Part shown: piece after piece, positions 15,730 to 24,497 of the stretch | How positions within the stretch are numbered: the stretch's first letter is position 1 | Layout: each line of letters begins with the position of its first letter | Assembly: GCA_030681615.1 (NCBI GenBank) | Contig: JAUXSA010000058.1 | Location: 1 to 45,509 of the forward strand | From: Bacteroidota bacterium | GTDB lineage: Bacteria; Bacteroidota; Bacteroidia; B-17B0; Aurantibacillaceae | Direction of reading: 5' to 3' | DNA length: 45,509 bases | Notes under the pieces: generated by a model | What the model saw: only the letters and a program-made list of their open reading frames with translations | What the model was told of the DNA's origin: nothing | Database searches by the model: none | Made by a program: the position numbers and the translations under genes

Positions 15730-16701
15730 CTAAAAGTCTTCGTCCAGGTTAAAATGGTTGTTTTCCTCCTTATTATTCATAACACCGGCCTTTTGATATT
15801 CGGCCACGCGTTTTTCAAAGAAGTTGGTCTTGCCCTGTAACGAGATCATTTCCATAAAGTCAAACGGGTTTGACGCGTTATAGAATTTAGGACAGCCAAG
15901 GGAAACAAGTAAGCGATCGGCGCAGAACTCGATGTATTGACACATGAGGTCTGAATTCATACCAATTAATTTTACAGGAATAGCATCTACCACAAATTTT
16001 TTCTCGATCATAACAGCATCGGCAATAATTTGAGTTACTTTTTCCTTTGGTAATTGGTTCTTAAGATGGTGCGAGTAGATCATACAGGCGAAATCGCAAT
16101 GCAGACCTTCGTCGCGGCTAATTAATTCGTTGCTAAAAGTTAAACCCGGCATTAAACCGCGTTTTTTTAACCAGAAGATTGAGCAAAAAGATCCTGAAAA
16201 GAAGATACCTTCTACAGCTGCAAAAGCAATTAAACGCTCGGCAAAAGAGCCGTTATTTATCCAACGTAGCGCCCAGTCGGCTTTTTCGCCCACGCATGGC
16301 ACTGTATCTACAGCATGTAATAAATGCGTTTTTTCGGCAGGGTCTTTAATATATGTATCTATTAATAAAGAGTAAGTTTCTGAGTGGATATTCTCCATCA
16401 TGATCTGAAAGCCGTAAAAACAACGTGCTTCAGGGTATTGTACTTCGTTTAAGAAGTTAATGGCCAGGTTTTCGTTCACAATACCATCGCTGGCAGCAAA
16501 GAAAGCAAGTACATGTTTAATAAAGTGTCTCTCGTTATCGTTTAATTTGTTATTCCAGTCTGCAGTATCTGAAGAAAGATCAATTTCCTCGGCCGTCCAA
16601 AAGCTGGCTTCGGATTTTTTGTAATATTCCCAGATGTCTTTGTACTTTATAGGAAAAAGTACAAATCTATCTTTATTCTCGACTAAAATGGGTTCTGTCA
16701 T
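15730..16701 (-). CDS. nrdB: Class I ribonucleoside-diphosphate reductase, small (beta) subunit
   Basis: 323 residues of the eukaryote-like R2 type. The di-iron ligands can be placed at D72 ([11 protein letters not shown]), E103 and H106 (MMENIHSE), E164 (AAVEGIFF), and E198 and H201 ([10 protein letters not shown]). The radical tyrosine is Y110 in HSETYSLL, four residues after H106, as in the mouse protein. The C-terminal heptapeptide NLDEDF matches the tail that docks R2 onto R1 (mouse FTLDADF). A tyrosyl-radical class Ia-type enzyme is therefore expected, rather than a manganese/iron class Ic enzyme lacking the tyrosine. It lies upstream of nrdA on the same strand with a 382-bp gap. Confidence 0.98.
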   Translation of the reverse strand: MTEPILVENKDRFVLFPIKYKDIWEYYKKSEASFWTAEEIDLSSDTADWNNKLNDNERHFIKHVLAFFAASDGIVNENLAINFLNEVQYPEARCFYGFQIMMENIHSETYSLLIDTYIKDPAEKTHLLHAVDTVPCVGEKADWALRWINNGSFAERLIAFAAVEGIFFSGSFCSIFWLKKRGLMPGLTFSNELISRDEGLHCDFACMIYSHHLKNQLPKEKVTQIIADAVMIEKKFVVDAIPVKLIGMNSDLMCQYIEFCADRLLVSLGCPKFYNASNPFDFMEMISLQGKTNFFEKRVAEYQKAGVMNNKEENNHFNLDEDF

Positions 16702-17084
16702 AACAAATGCTGAATTAAGGGTTTTATGTATTAATGTTTTTTTTAAAATTCTCGAATTACAAACATCATCAAAAATTCGCCCAAAAGGAATATAAATGAA
16801 TTAACATGAAGCCCTAGTTTTTAACATGTCAATATCCTCTGAAAAAGTTGATAACCCTCAACTTGGCTGATTTACAGTCCAATAATAAAAACGTAAAAAT
16901 TCCCAAAAAATTATTTGTGAGAGTGAAATATGTTTTAGTAGTAGGGGGACAAAAATGGCTTAAAAAGGCAAAAAAGGGGATAGCTATTGCGTTGCACGCC
17001 AAAAAACAGTAATTTTTTACAGGAAACGCCAAAAGGGCTGTAACTTTTTTTATTAAATTTCGTAAAAGTAGCAAAACCCATTTC
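16702..17084. other. 383-bp divergent gap between nrdB and the sigma-like gene
   Basis: It contains the promoters of two divergent genes, but no clean -33/-7 pair could be assigned. A small hairpin (AAGTTGA-taaccc-TCAACTT, 16845-16864) is the only visible structure. A minus-strand open frame across 16829-17137 overlaps the sigma-like gene and is judged a shadow. Confidence 0.5.
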
Positions 17085-17669
17085 GTGTACGGTAAAGAAT
17101 TAATAGCCTTGATCAGTAAAAATGATAAAGCAGCCATAAGAGAGTTGTTTGAAGGGTACTATGGCAAAATGGGCTCAATAGCTGTTCGTTACTGCAAAAG
17201 CCAGGCTCAGGCAGCCGAGGCCATTAACTTTGGTTTTAATACTTACATAAGCAAACTGCAACAAAACCGTAATGCCCAAATGGTAGACATAGATGCTACC
17301 TTTGAGCCCGATTTTATAAAAGCCTGTGCCTCTTTCGTAAAAGGAATAAGTAGCGAATATTATGTGGCCAGTACGGTTTATGCTTCCGGCTCTTCCAACA
17401 AAAATTACGACCTGTTCGAGAGTAATGAGTTCATAGACTTTGCTTCAATTGACAATGATGTTTTAATAAGATCTTTACAGCAATTAGTTCCCTCACAGCG
17501 ATTAGTTATTAATTTGCATATAATAGACGGTTATACTATAGAAGAAACAGCAAATATTATTGAAGCCAGTTTACAAACGGTAAAAAGCAGTTTAGAAAAA
17601 GCGCGTTATAATCTGCAAAAGAATGTAGAGAAGTGTTATAAAACCATGAAAAATGAGCAGCCACTTTAA
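17085..17669 (+). CDS. ECF-type sigma-factor-like protein with weak region 2
   Basis: 194 residues from a GTG at 17085. The C-terminal part is a good sigma-70 region 4: LQQLVPSQRLVINLHIIDGY, TIEETANIIEASLQTVKSSL, EKARYNLQKNV, a helix-turn-helix with the usual LEKAR end. The N-terminal part (about 15-60) has the length of region 2 (LFEGYYGKMGSIAVRYCK), but the normal -10 recognition residues are poorly conserved. A long linker (about 75-125) contains few family marks. The stop overlaps the next gene by 17 bp, so the two are translationally coupled like a sigma/anti-sigma pair. Target promoters are unknown. Confidence 0.8.
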   Translation: MYGKELIALISKNDKAAIRELFEGYYGKMGSIAVRYCKSQAQAAEAINFGFNTYISKLQQNRNAQMVDIDATFEPDFIKACASFVKGISSEYYVASTVYASGSSNKNYDLFESNEFIDFASIDNDVLIRSLQQLVPSQRLVINLHIIDGYTIEETANIIEASLQTVKSSLEKARYNLQKNVEKCYKTMKNEQPL

Positions 17670-18333
17670 TTACGAAATAGAGGAGCGCAACATGCGTAAC
17701 CAGTTAAAAGAACTGGAGGTTCCTTTTAAAGAAGAAGCCTGGTATAATTACGAAGCTTACGCCAAACAATTTCAAAGTGTGCATAAAACACAATTACTTA
17801 CTAATTTTAATTTTGCATTAAACCGTACATTAATATTACCTATAGTATTTGGTGGTATTATTATTTTATTTTCCTTTTTGTTATTTAATTTTATAAATAT
17901 TAAGAACACAAAAACCAAGCCGGAAGTATCTGAAGCTACACCACCAGTTACAAGTTTAAAACCAAAACCCGAACCCAAAAAACAAATCATTGTTCCGGTA
18001 AAAAAAGAAGAAATTACTGTACATGAAAACGCACTTTCAACAACCAGCATGGTTGCAAATAACACATTAATCGCAGTACCTGTTGCAAATACAAATACCT
18101 TTGCTGCCAGAACAATGCCGCAGGCTATACCAACCACAACTTTTGCTGCAGCTGCCGTAGTTACAAATACAGTAGCGCAAGATAGTCAGTTAACCAATTT
18201 AGTTCCAACCTATACTTTTGCTCCTAAAAAGAAAAAACGTAAAAAAGGCAGCGCCGAGGTACTTGAATCTATTGCAACACCTGTTAGTTTACCAACGGTA
18301 ACAGAGGAAGAGGCAGAGCCGGAGTTGAGGTAA
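17653..18333 (+). CDS. Single-pass membrane protein, probable anti-sigma-like partner
   Basis: 226 residues. A cytoplasmic N-terminus (about 1-55, with EIEERNMRNQLKELEVPFKE) leads to one transmembrane helix (about 60-80, ILPIVFGGIIILFSFLLFNF), then a low-complexity periplasmic part rich in Thr, Pro, Ala and Lys. The short N-terminal helix pair ahead of the membrane resembles anti-sigma domains, but no zinc-binding HxxxCxxC is present. It overlaps the preceding sigma-like gene by 17 bp, which is the main argument for an anti-sigma role. The C-terminal KKKKRKKG patch is unusual for a periplasmic tail. Confidence in function is low. Confidence 0.75.
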   Translation: MSSHFNYEIEERNMRNQLKELEVPFKEEAWYNYEAYAKQFQSVHKTQLLTNFNFALNRTLILPIVFGGIIILFSFLLFNFINIKNTKTKPEVSEATPPVTSLKPKPEPKKQIIVPVKKEEITVHENALSTTSMVANNTLIAVPVANTNTFAARTMPQAIPTTTFAAAAVVTNTVAQDSQLTNLVPTYTFAPKKKKRKKGSAEVLESIATPVSLPTVTEEEAEPELR

Positions 18334-18423
18334 GTTTGTAAAATAAAAGCCGCAGGCTTTCAATGTTTCCCTTTAATTTATTCTTAAACAATTCTTTGCG
18401 CGCTTCGTGCATTCTTTGTGTAC

Positions 18424-18454
18424 TTTGTGGTTAAGCTTTTGAACACTACCTTTG
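18424..18454 (+). promoter_or_regulatory. Perfect Bacteroidota promoter at the haemoglobin gene
   Basis: TTTG (18424-18427), exactly 19 bases, then TACCTTTG (18447-18454), a full match to TTTG-N19-TAnnTTTG. The ATG is at 18459, only 4 bases after the -7 box, so the transcript should start at or next to the ATG. Confidence 0.75.
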
Positions 18455-18458
18455 CAAC

Positions 18459-18812
18459 ATGGATATTAAGAGCAGGGAAGATATTGAGCGTTTGATAAAT
18501 GCTTTTTACACAAAATTATTAGAGGTAGAAGAAATAAAACCTGTTTTTGCGGGTATTGATTTCCCAGCACACATCCCTCACATTGTTTCGTTCTGGAGTC
18601 TGGTGTTATTGGATGAAGAAGGTTACAAAACAAATGTATTTGATAAACATATTAACCTGCCTATTAAAGCGCACATGTTTGATGTTTGGTTAAAGATCTT
18701 TACCGAAACGGTTGACGGATTATTTAAAGGTGAAATTGCAGAACTAGCTAAACAACGCGCCACCTCGATAACTTACACTTTTAAATCGAAATGGGAAACA
18801 ATAAAAAAGTAA
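18459..18812 (+). CDS. Group III truncated haemoglobin
   Basis: 117 residues, the usual length for truncated haemoglobins. H72 (LPIKAHMFDVWLKIF) is placed as the proximal (F8) haem ligand, the same number as in Campylobacter Ctb. A tyrosine at residue 17 (AFYTKLL) fits the distal B10 position, and HIPHIVSFWSLVLLDEEGY is the CD/E region. Group III members bind O2 and NO, and some have been linked to NO or microaerobic stress. The promoter is canonical and the mRNA may be leaderless. The following kynureninase gene has its own promoter, so the two are independent. Confidence 0.93.
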   Translation: MDIKSREDIERLINAFYTKLLEVEEIKPVFAGIDFPAHIPHIVSFWSLVLLDEEGYKTNVFDKHINLPIKAHMFDVWLKIFTETVDGLFKGEIAELAKQRATSITYTFKSKWETIKK

Positions 18813-18900
18813 TGTAAGATGTAAAAAGTAAAATGGAAAATGTTTGATTTAGCGCTTTACATCTTCCGTATTACATTTTCCCTTTTCTATTTTGTAAATC
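18811..18900. repeat. Degenerate intergenic inverted repeat
   Basis: Words such as aagatgtaaa and aaaatggaaaatgt on the left face tttacatctt and acattttccctttt on the right (the longer pair has one mismatch in 14). Low-complexity 'acatctta/ttacatttt' elements of this kind are scattered through many Bacteroidota genomes. Mobility is not shown. Confidence 0.45.
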
Positions 18901-18921
18901 CCTTCATTATTAATACTTTTA
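18891..18921 (+). promoter_or_regulatory. Promoter candidate for kynureninase
   Basis: TTTG (18891-18894), 19 bases, then TACTTTTA (18914-18921), matching TTTG-N19-TAnnTTTG except for the last base. The ATG is at 18941. Confidence 0.6.
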
Positions 18922-18940
18922 ATCCGCTTAAACATATACA

Positions 18941-20227
18941 ATGGAAGTAACTAAAAGCATGCCCGTTTTTGAAAATACTTTAGCCTTTGCGCAAAATGCA
19001 GATAAAGAAGACGCACTTAAAACCTATCGGGATAAATTCTTTTTACCGCAGCACAACGGGCACGATGTAGTTTATTTTACAGGCAACTCGCTTGGACTTC
19101 AACCAAAAACAACACAAAGTTATTTGCAACAGGAATTAAATGACTGGGCAAAATTTGGTGTAGAGGGACATTTTTTAGCAAAAAATCCTTGGCTTTCTTA
19201 TCATGAATTACTCACCGATAAAATGGCAAAAGTAGTTGGCGCACTGCCAAAAGAAACAGTAATGATGAACCAGCTTACTGTTAATCTACATTTATTAATG
19301 GTGTCGTTTTACCGCCCAACAAAAACACGTTTTAAAATTTTGTGCGAAACAAAAGCATTTCCAAGCGATCAATACGCTTTGCAATCGCAATTAAAATTTC
19401 ATGGTTATTCTGTAGAAGACGCTTTAATAGAAATAGAACCCCGCAAAGGAGAATACCATATTCGCAATGAAGATATTTATGAAGCTATTGAAAAAAATAA
19501 AGATACGTTAGCGCTTATTATGATAGGCGGTGTAAATTATTTTTCAGGTCAGGTGTTTGATATGAAAGCTATTACAGAAGCGGGCCACAAAGCTGGTGCT
19601 ATTGTGGGTTTCGACCTTGCACATGCCGCCGGGAATTTAAAACTGGAACTACATAACTGGGGCGTTGATTTTGCGGCCTGGTGCAGTTATAAATATCTTA
19701 ATAGTGGTCCGGGTGCTGTTGCCGGCGCCTTTGTTCATGAGAAACATTTAAAAAATACCGATCTGCCACAGTTTGCAGGTTGGTGGGGACATGAAAAAGA
19801 AACGCGTTTTTTAATGGATAAAACATTTGTGCCTATGCAAACAGCAGAGCGTTGGCAAATGAGTAACGCACCGGTATTAAGTATGGCTGCCTGCCGCGCT
19901 AGTCTTGATATTTTTGATGAGGTGGGAATGGATAAATTAAATGAGAAAAGCAAAAAGCTGACAGCTTATTTAGAATTTGTTGTGGAAGAGGTGAACAAGA
20001 AAAAGAATAATTGCCTGCAAATTATTACGCCAAAAGAAAATCGTGGTTGCCAGTTATCTATTGTAGCAAATGGCTACGGAAAACCGTTATATAATCAACT
20101 CATTGAGAGTGGGGTTATACCCGATTGGCGCGAGCCTAATGTTATTCGTTGCGCACCCGTACCACTTTATAACTCGTTTGTAGACGTTCATCGATTTGGC
20201 AGCATTTTAACTAATTTGCTCAAATAA
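18941..20227 (+). CDS. kynU: Kynureninase
   Basis: 428 residues, full length. This PLP enzyme cleaves kynurenine to anthranilate (or 3-hydroxykynurenine to 3-hydroxyanthranilate) plus alanine. The sequence shows VYFTGNSLGLQPKTT, the cofactor-binding GFDLAHAAGN (D225, H228), and the Schiff-base lysine K251 in WCSYKYLNSGPG, plus TAERWQMSNAPV and the C-terminal VIPDWREPNVIRCAPVPLYN with its conserved arginine. In Bacteroidota the enzyme usually serves tryptophan breakdown or de novo NAD synthesis; no other gene of either pathway is in this window. Confidence 0.98.
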   Translation: MEVTKSMPVFENTLAFAQNADKEDALKTYRDKFFLPQHNGHDVVYFTGNSLGLQPKTTQSYLQQELNDWAKFGVEGHFLAKNPWLSYHELLTDKMAKVVGALPKETVMMNQLTVNLHLLMVSFYRPTKTRFKILCETKAFPSDQYALQSQLKFHGYSVEDALIEIEPRKGEYHIRNEDIYEAIEKNKDTLALIMIGGVNYFSGQVFDMKAITEAGHKAGAIVGFDLAHAAGNLKLELHNWGVDFAAWCSYKYLNSGPGAVAGAFVHEKHLKNTDLPQFAGWWGHEKETRFLMDKTFVPMQTAERWQMSNAPVLSMAACRASLDIFDEVGMDKLNEKSKKLTAYLEFVVEEVNKKKNNCLQIITPKENRGCQLSIVANGYGKPLYNQLIESGVIPDWREPNVIRCAPVPLYNSFVDVHRFGSILTNLLK

Positions 20228-20275
20228 AAAGCAAGAAAATGGTTATATTTGATACCCACACGTATTAGATGTAAG

Positions 20276-23200
20276 ATGTTTTTAAAACAGAAAATTTTTC
20301 TTGGTTTTTATTTATTTCTGTTTTTCACAAATCAGTCTCAAACAAATCAAAATGTTGTTTTTGATAAAGTAAAATCCAAAGGCTTAACCAATGCTTTAAT
20401 AAGTTGCATTTTCCAGGATCAAAAGGGTTATTTGTGGATAGGTACAACAGCCGGTCTTAACCGTTATGATGGTTACAATTTTTTAAATTACCGTAGCGAT
20501 AAAAAAGACACCAACACATTAGGGTATCCAACCATAAGTACCATTGTGCAATACGATGCCAATAAAATTATGATTGGTACGCGCCACGGTTTAAATATCT
20601 TTAATTACAATACAAATGCATTTAAGCGCGTAAAAATAGACACAACCGTATCTAATTATCCAAAGCGTTATAATATACAATGCATAAAAGAAAATGGTGC
20701 CGGCCAAAAAATTGTTGGTACAAGTGATGGCGTTTATCGCTATGACCCGGCAAAAAATAGTTTAGAACCTTATTTTAACGGTAAGCAAAATTTATTCGAA
20801 GGCTACGTAATTCAAAGCATGTGTTTTGACAGGGTTGGAAATTTATGGGCTGGTGTAAAAAAAGTTGAGAACGGAAAAATTGTTACTGGTGTTTTCAGGT
20901 ATAGTGAGCTTGGAAAAAAGATCGATGAAATAAAAATAAAGCAAGGGATCAATTCAGAACATATAGGTATTTCGGAAGATTATTTGGGAAACATCTGGGT
21001 AGCTGTTGATGATGGTCTTGTTAGCATTAACCCGTCAAGCTACACACAAAGTTATTACCAGGCTCCTGAAGGTTTTTATTCTAACATTTCGTATTACCAA
21101 TCAAAAGATAATGTCATCTGGCAATGTTACTGGAGTTTTGGCTTAACTTCTTTTGATATTGATAAAAAAGAATTTAAGGTCTACAAAGTAGATTCAGAAA
21201 ATCCAAAATCATTAATGAGTAATAAATGCTGGAGTTTATTTAAAGATGATAATGATATTTTATGGGTGGGTACCGACGTAGGTCTGCAAAAATTAACCAG
21301 CAGCCGGCCAAGTGTTGAGGTCGTAAAAAGAAATTTTCAAAATACGGAGAATTCTTTTTTAAGTAACCGTGTATCGGCAGTTTTGGCAAGCGAGCATCAC
21401 AATAATATAATTGTTGCAGGTATTGATGGCGAAGGATTCTCTATTTATAACCGTATCACAAAAACGGCACAGAACTTTGGTCCCAATGCCATTAATAAAA
21501 ATGACGAACGTTTTGTGAATGATTTTTATGAAGATGAAAAGGGGGATATTTATGCAGCAGGTGGAAATAATTTAAACAAGATCTCTTTTGATGAGAACAA
21601 AAAAGTAACCGTTAAGAGTTATTTTAAAACGCCCGAACATTATTCTTACCGAATAGAAAAAGACCCACACAATCCTGATATTTTATTTATTGGTGGTATT
21701 GGCGAAATTATGGTATTTAACAAAGCCGGCGAAACTTTTAATTTTATTAAAGAACCTGCCGGCATTACTACATCATTTATTTCGAGTTTTGTTTTTAACA
21801 ACAAAGTGTATTTTACACATATCAATGGTATTTTAAGAATAGATCCTGCAACACTTGAAATGGATGATCTACGTTTGCCCGATGTAGGTAATATAAACAC
21901 ATCTGTAGTTTTTAACGACTCAACTGTTTTAGTATCGTCGCAATACATGGGTCTTATAAAAGTGTTCCCAAATTCAAGAAGGTTTGAAACGGTTTTTAAA
22001 GGTAAGTCTGATTTTTTTCCGGAGATTGCCGACTTATTGGTTTATAAGGATATTGTGTGGATGGCCAGTCCTACAGGATTATTAAAACATAATTTCCGAA
22101 CTAACGAAACCTCAGAAATTACTATTGAAGATGGTTTACCAACAGAGATCATTCATCGTCTGGATATTTTAGATGGGTATTTATTTATTGCCTCGCAGGA
22201 TGGTTTGGTAATGTTCAATCCCGATTTTCAGGCATCGCATTTTAATATGCCAAAAGTAGAGATCACTTCTGTGCAAGGTATTAGCGATGATTTTACCATC
22301 AATTCTTTTTCTAATGGCGATAAAATTTCGCTTACGGAAAAACAAAGCTCGTTTAAAATTAATTTTACATTACTTGATTTTAATTTGCCCGAAAAAAATT
22401 CCTACAAGTATAGATTGTTGCCTATAGAAAAAGAATGGCAAACGTTGCATAACGAACATTCGGTAACTTACAACGCCTTAGCAGCCGGTACATACAGTTT
22501 TGAATTAAAGGGCGCCAATGGCGATCAAAACTGGAGCGGCGAACCAATTGTTTTAAGAATTGTAATTGTGCCGCCATTTTATAAAGCGCAATGGTTCCAA
22601 TTTTTGGTATTTGCCGTAATTTTATTCATCACTATTTTGATCATTTATTTGCGGATAAGATCTGATAGAAGAAAACAGATTTTGCTCGAAAAGATCATTA
22701 AAGAACGTACAGCCGAAATTCAGGCACAAAGATTAGAATTGCTTGACAGTATAAATTACGCACGACGCATTCAAAAAGCACTTTTTGTTGGAGAGGATGT
22801 TTTAATTGCCAGCACACCAAAAAGTTTTATTTACAATAAACCAAAAGATAAATTAAGTGGTGATTTTTATTGGATTGGCAAGCATAAGGATATGCTGATT
22901 GTTTTTGTGGGAGATTGCACAGGGCATGGTGTTCCGGGGGCGATGTTAAGCGTTGTTGGCACCTCCATTTTAAGTAAAGTAGTGCATGAAGAAGGAATAT
23001 ATTTACCGGGCGAGATATTAACGCGTTTAAATTATTTATTCTTTAAACAATTAAATCTTAAAGAAGATTATACGCGTGATGGTATGGATGCAAGTATTGT
23101 AACCATTAATTTAGTGAATAAGAACGTTTATTTTTCTGCAGCTAATAACGATGCAATATATTTTGAAAAAGACGCGATGGTTGAACTAAAATCAAAAAGA

Positions 23201-23476
23201 GGATCCATAGGTTCGGCAGAGAATAGTGAATTTTCAACCATCACTGTTTCTAACAGCGAAGGCCGGTTCTTTTATTTGTATAGTGATGGGGTAAAGGATC
23301 AGTTTGGCGGGCCAAAGCATAAAAAATTATCATCAAAACGTTTTAAAGAAATACTGGCGGAGACTTCGCATTTGCCAATTGCCGAACAAAAAGATTTCTT
23401 ACATCAACAGGTATTAAAGTGGAAAGGCGATACGCCGCAAACCGATGATATGATGGTAATAGGGATAAAGCTCTAA
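20276..23476 (+). CDS. Two-component-type beta-propeller sensor with Y_Y_Y and SpoIIE phosphatase domains
   Basis: 1066 residues from the ATG at 20276; an upstream TTG at 20249 in frame is rejected because the ATG gives a clean signal peptide (MFLKQKIFLGFYLFLFF). Residues 25-690 carry a chain of 'two-component regulator' propeller repeats (GYLWIGTTAGLNRYDG, DILWVGTDVGLQKL). About 695-765 is a Y_Y_Y domain, 772-793 the single transmembrane helix, and 795-835 a coiled coil with LLDSINYARRIQKAL. About 840-1066 is the SpoIIE PP2C phosphatase with D863 (SGDFYW), D880 (GDCTGHG), D1004 (YSDGVKDQ) and D1057 (TDDMM). All metal-binding aspartates are present. It probably senses periplasmic ligands and dephosphorylates a cytoplasmic anti-anti-sigma-type partner. 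Confidence 0.95.
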   Translation: MFLKQKIFLGFYLFLFFTNQSQTNQNVVFDKVKSKGLTNALISCIFQDQKGYLWIGTTAGLNRYDGYNFLNYRSDKKDTNTLGYPTISTIVQYDANKIMIGTRHGLNIFNYNTNAFKRVKIDTTVSNYPKRYNIQCIKENGAGQKIVGTSDGVYRYDPAKNSLEPYFNGKQNLFEGYVIQSMCFDRVGNLWAGVKKVENGKIVTGVFRYSELGKKIDEIKIKQGINSEHIGISEDYLGNIWVAVDDGLVSINPSSYTQSYYQAPEGFYSNISYYQSKDNVIWQCYWSFGLTSFDIDKKEFKVYKVDSENPKSLMSNKCWSLFKDDNDILWVGTDVGLQKLTSSRPSVEVVKRNFQNTENSFLSNRVSAVLASEHHNNIIVAGIDGEGFSIYNRITKTAQNFGPNAINKNDERFVNDFYEDEKGDIYAAGGNNLNKISFDENKKVTVKSYFKTPEHYSYRIEKDPHNPDILFIGGIGEIMVFNKAGETFNFIKEPAGITTSFISSFVFNNKVYFTHINGILRIDPATLEMDDLRLPDVGNINTSVVFNDSTVLVSSQYMGLIKVFPNSRRFETVFKGKSDFFPEIADLLVYKDIVWMASPTGLLKHNFRTNETSEITIEDGLPTEIIHRLDILDGYLFIASQDGLVMFNPDFQASHFNMPKVEITSVQGISDDFTINSFSNGDKISLTEKQSSFKINFTLLDFNLPEKNSYKYRLLPIEKEWQTLHNEHSVTYNALAAGTYSFELKGANGDQNWSGEPIVLRIVIVPPFYKAQWFQFLVFAVILFITILIIYLRIRSDRRKQILLEKIIKERTAEIQAQRLELLDSINYARRIQKALFVGEDVLIASTPKSFIYNKPKDKLSGDFYWIGKHKDMLIVFVGDCTGHGVPGAMLSVVGTSILSKVVHEEGIYLPGEILTRLNYLFFKQLNLKEDYTRDGMDASIVTINLVNKNVYFSAANNDAIYFEKDAMVELKSKRGSIGSAENSEFSTITVSNSEGRFFYLYSDGVKDQFGGPKHKKLSSKRFKEILAETSHLPIAEQKDFLHQQVLKWKGDTPQTDDMMVIGIKL

Positions 23477-23496
23477 CTATAACCTTTCATTTAACT

Positions 23497-23589
23497 GCCG
23501 CAGATTAAACTAATTTTAGGGAGATTTTACAATTCAATGCTGTGATATAAAATGTTTGATCAATCTATGTTATCTGCAAAATCTGCGGC
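23497..23589. repeat. Inverted-repeat intergenic element / possible terminator
   Basis: GCCGCAGATT (23497-23506) faces AATCTGCGGC (23580-23589), a perfect 10-bp inverted repeat with a 73-base interior, followed by ATTTTTT. It lies between the convergent 20276-23476 and 23596-24450 genes and may end transcription, although the loop is long. 'Atctgcggc' motifs of this kind recur between genes in Bacteroidota. Confidence 0.5.
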
Positions 23590-23595
23590 TATTTT

Positions 23596-24450
23596 TTAAT
23601 CCACTTTGCTACTTGGATTAGCTAAATTCTTAGCACTTGTAATATCCATTTTTATACTACCAATTAAAACATCTGCTTTAACCCGCATTGGTAAATGGTT
23701 ATCGTCATCACTTATCCAAACATTAAGGTCTTCTTCTTTTTTAAACACACGACCCTTTTGCACGATCGGCCTGAATTTTAAACAACGAAATTTTCCAATA
23801 TCCGTATCAATAGTTTCTTTACCAATAAATTTAATTTTTAAAGGCCAGATCTCTTTATCTACAAAACAGGTAATGCTAAACAGGTCGCCTGCTTTTGCAT
23901 TACTTAGATCCATATTACGTGCAGAATAAAAAGCACTCACCATATCCTGTATCCCGGCGGGGATATCAAATTTTTCGTTGTTACCAATGTCTACTTTTTT
24001 TGTGTAGTGGTTAAAAGCATAATCCTGGCTAAATTTATATCCACCTTCATCAACCCTTCTAACAAATAACCAGGGCAACATAGCATCTTTGTCCATATAT
24101 GTTTCGTAACGGTCGCGCACTTTAAAGAACCAATCGGTACTTCCAATAGTGTATCCACTACCAACAATGTGATAAACTTTTCTGCCACTTACTTCAATCA
24201 GGTCGGGTTTCACTTCTAATATTGCAACACCCGCATTAAGCATACCGTAGTGCATACGATACGTTAAAACTTCACCTTGTTTAAAAGCTTTGTTAACCGT
24301 AGTTGGCAATTGGTCGGCGTTTACCTGGGTTTGTGTTTGTATCGCTTCACAAATGTCAGAAGTTCTGTCTACCTTATATCCAGCCGAAAACAAGGCAACT
24401 ACTGCTAGTGTGATACCGGCTTTAATTGAAATATGTTTTATAGTTTGCAT
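23596..24450 (-). CDS. DUF3108 secreted protein
   Basis: 284 residues with a signal peptide (about 1-25). The mature part is the DUF3108 fold: FKQGEVLTYRMHYGMLNAGV, AILEVKPDLIEVSGRKVYHI, then DWFFKVRDRYETYMDKDAML, IQDMVSAFYSARNMDL, and VWISDDDNHLPMRVKADVLI. DUF3108 proteins are periplasmic beta-structures of unknown function, often next to lipid or cell-envelope genes. Here it is followed, on the same strand, by an acyltransferase gene (47 bp upstream), which would fit an envelope-lipid setting. No catalytic residue can be named. Confidence 0.9.
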   Translation of the reverse strand: MQTIKHISIKAGITLAVVALFSAGYKVDRTSDICEAIQTQTQVNADQLPTTVNKAFKQGEVLTYRMHYGMLNAGVAILEVKPDLIEVSGRKVYHIVGSGYTIGSTDWFFKVRDRYETYMDKDAMLPWLFVRRVDEGGYKFSQDYAFNHYTKKVDIGNNEKFDIPAGIQDMVSAFYSARNMDLSNAKAGDLFSITCFVDKEIWPLKIKFIGKETIDTDIGKFRCLKFRPIVQKGRVFKKEEDLNVWISDDDNHLPMRVKADVLIGSIKMDITSAKNLANPSSKVD

Positions 24451-24497
24451 ACAAGTTATAGTTCAAATGGCGTGCCAAAGAAACAGTTTAGGCACAG

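Noticed and set aside
16829-17137. Minus-strand 102-residue reading frame
   Set aside because: It overlaps the start of the sigma-like gene, has no recognisable motif, and its hydrophobic look follows from the A/T-rich opposite strand.
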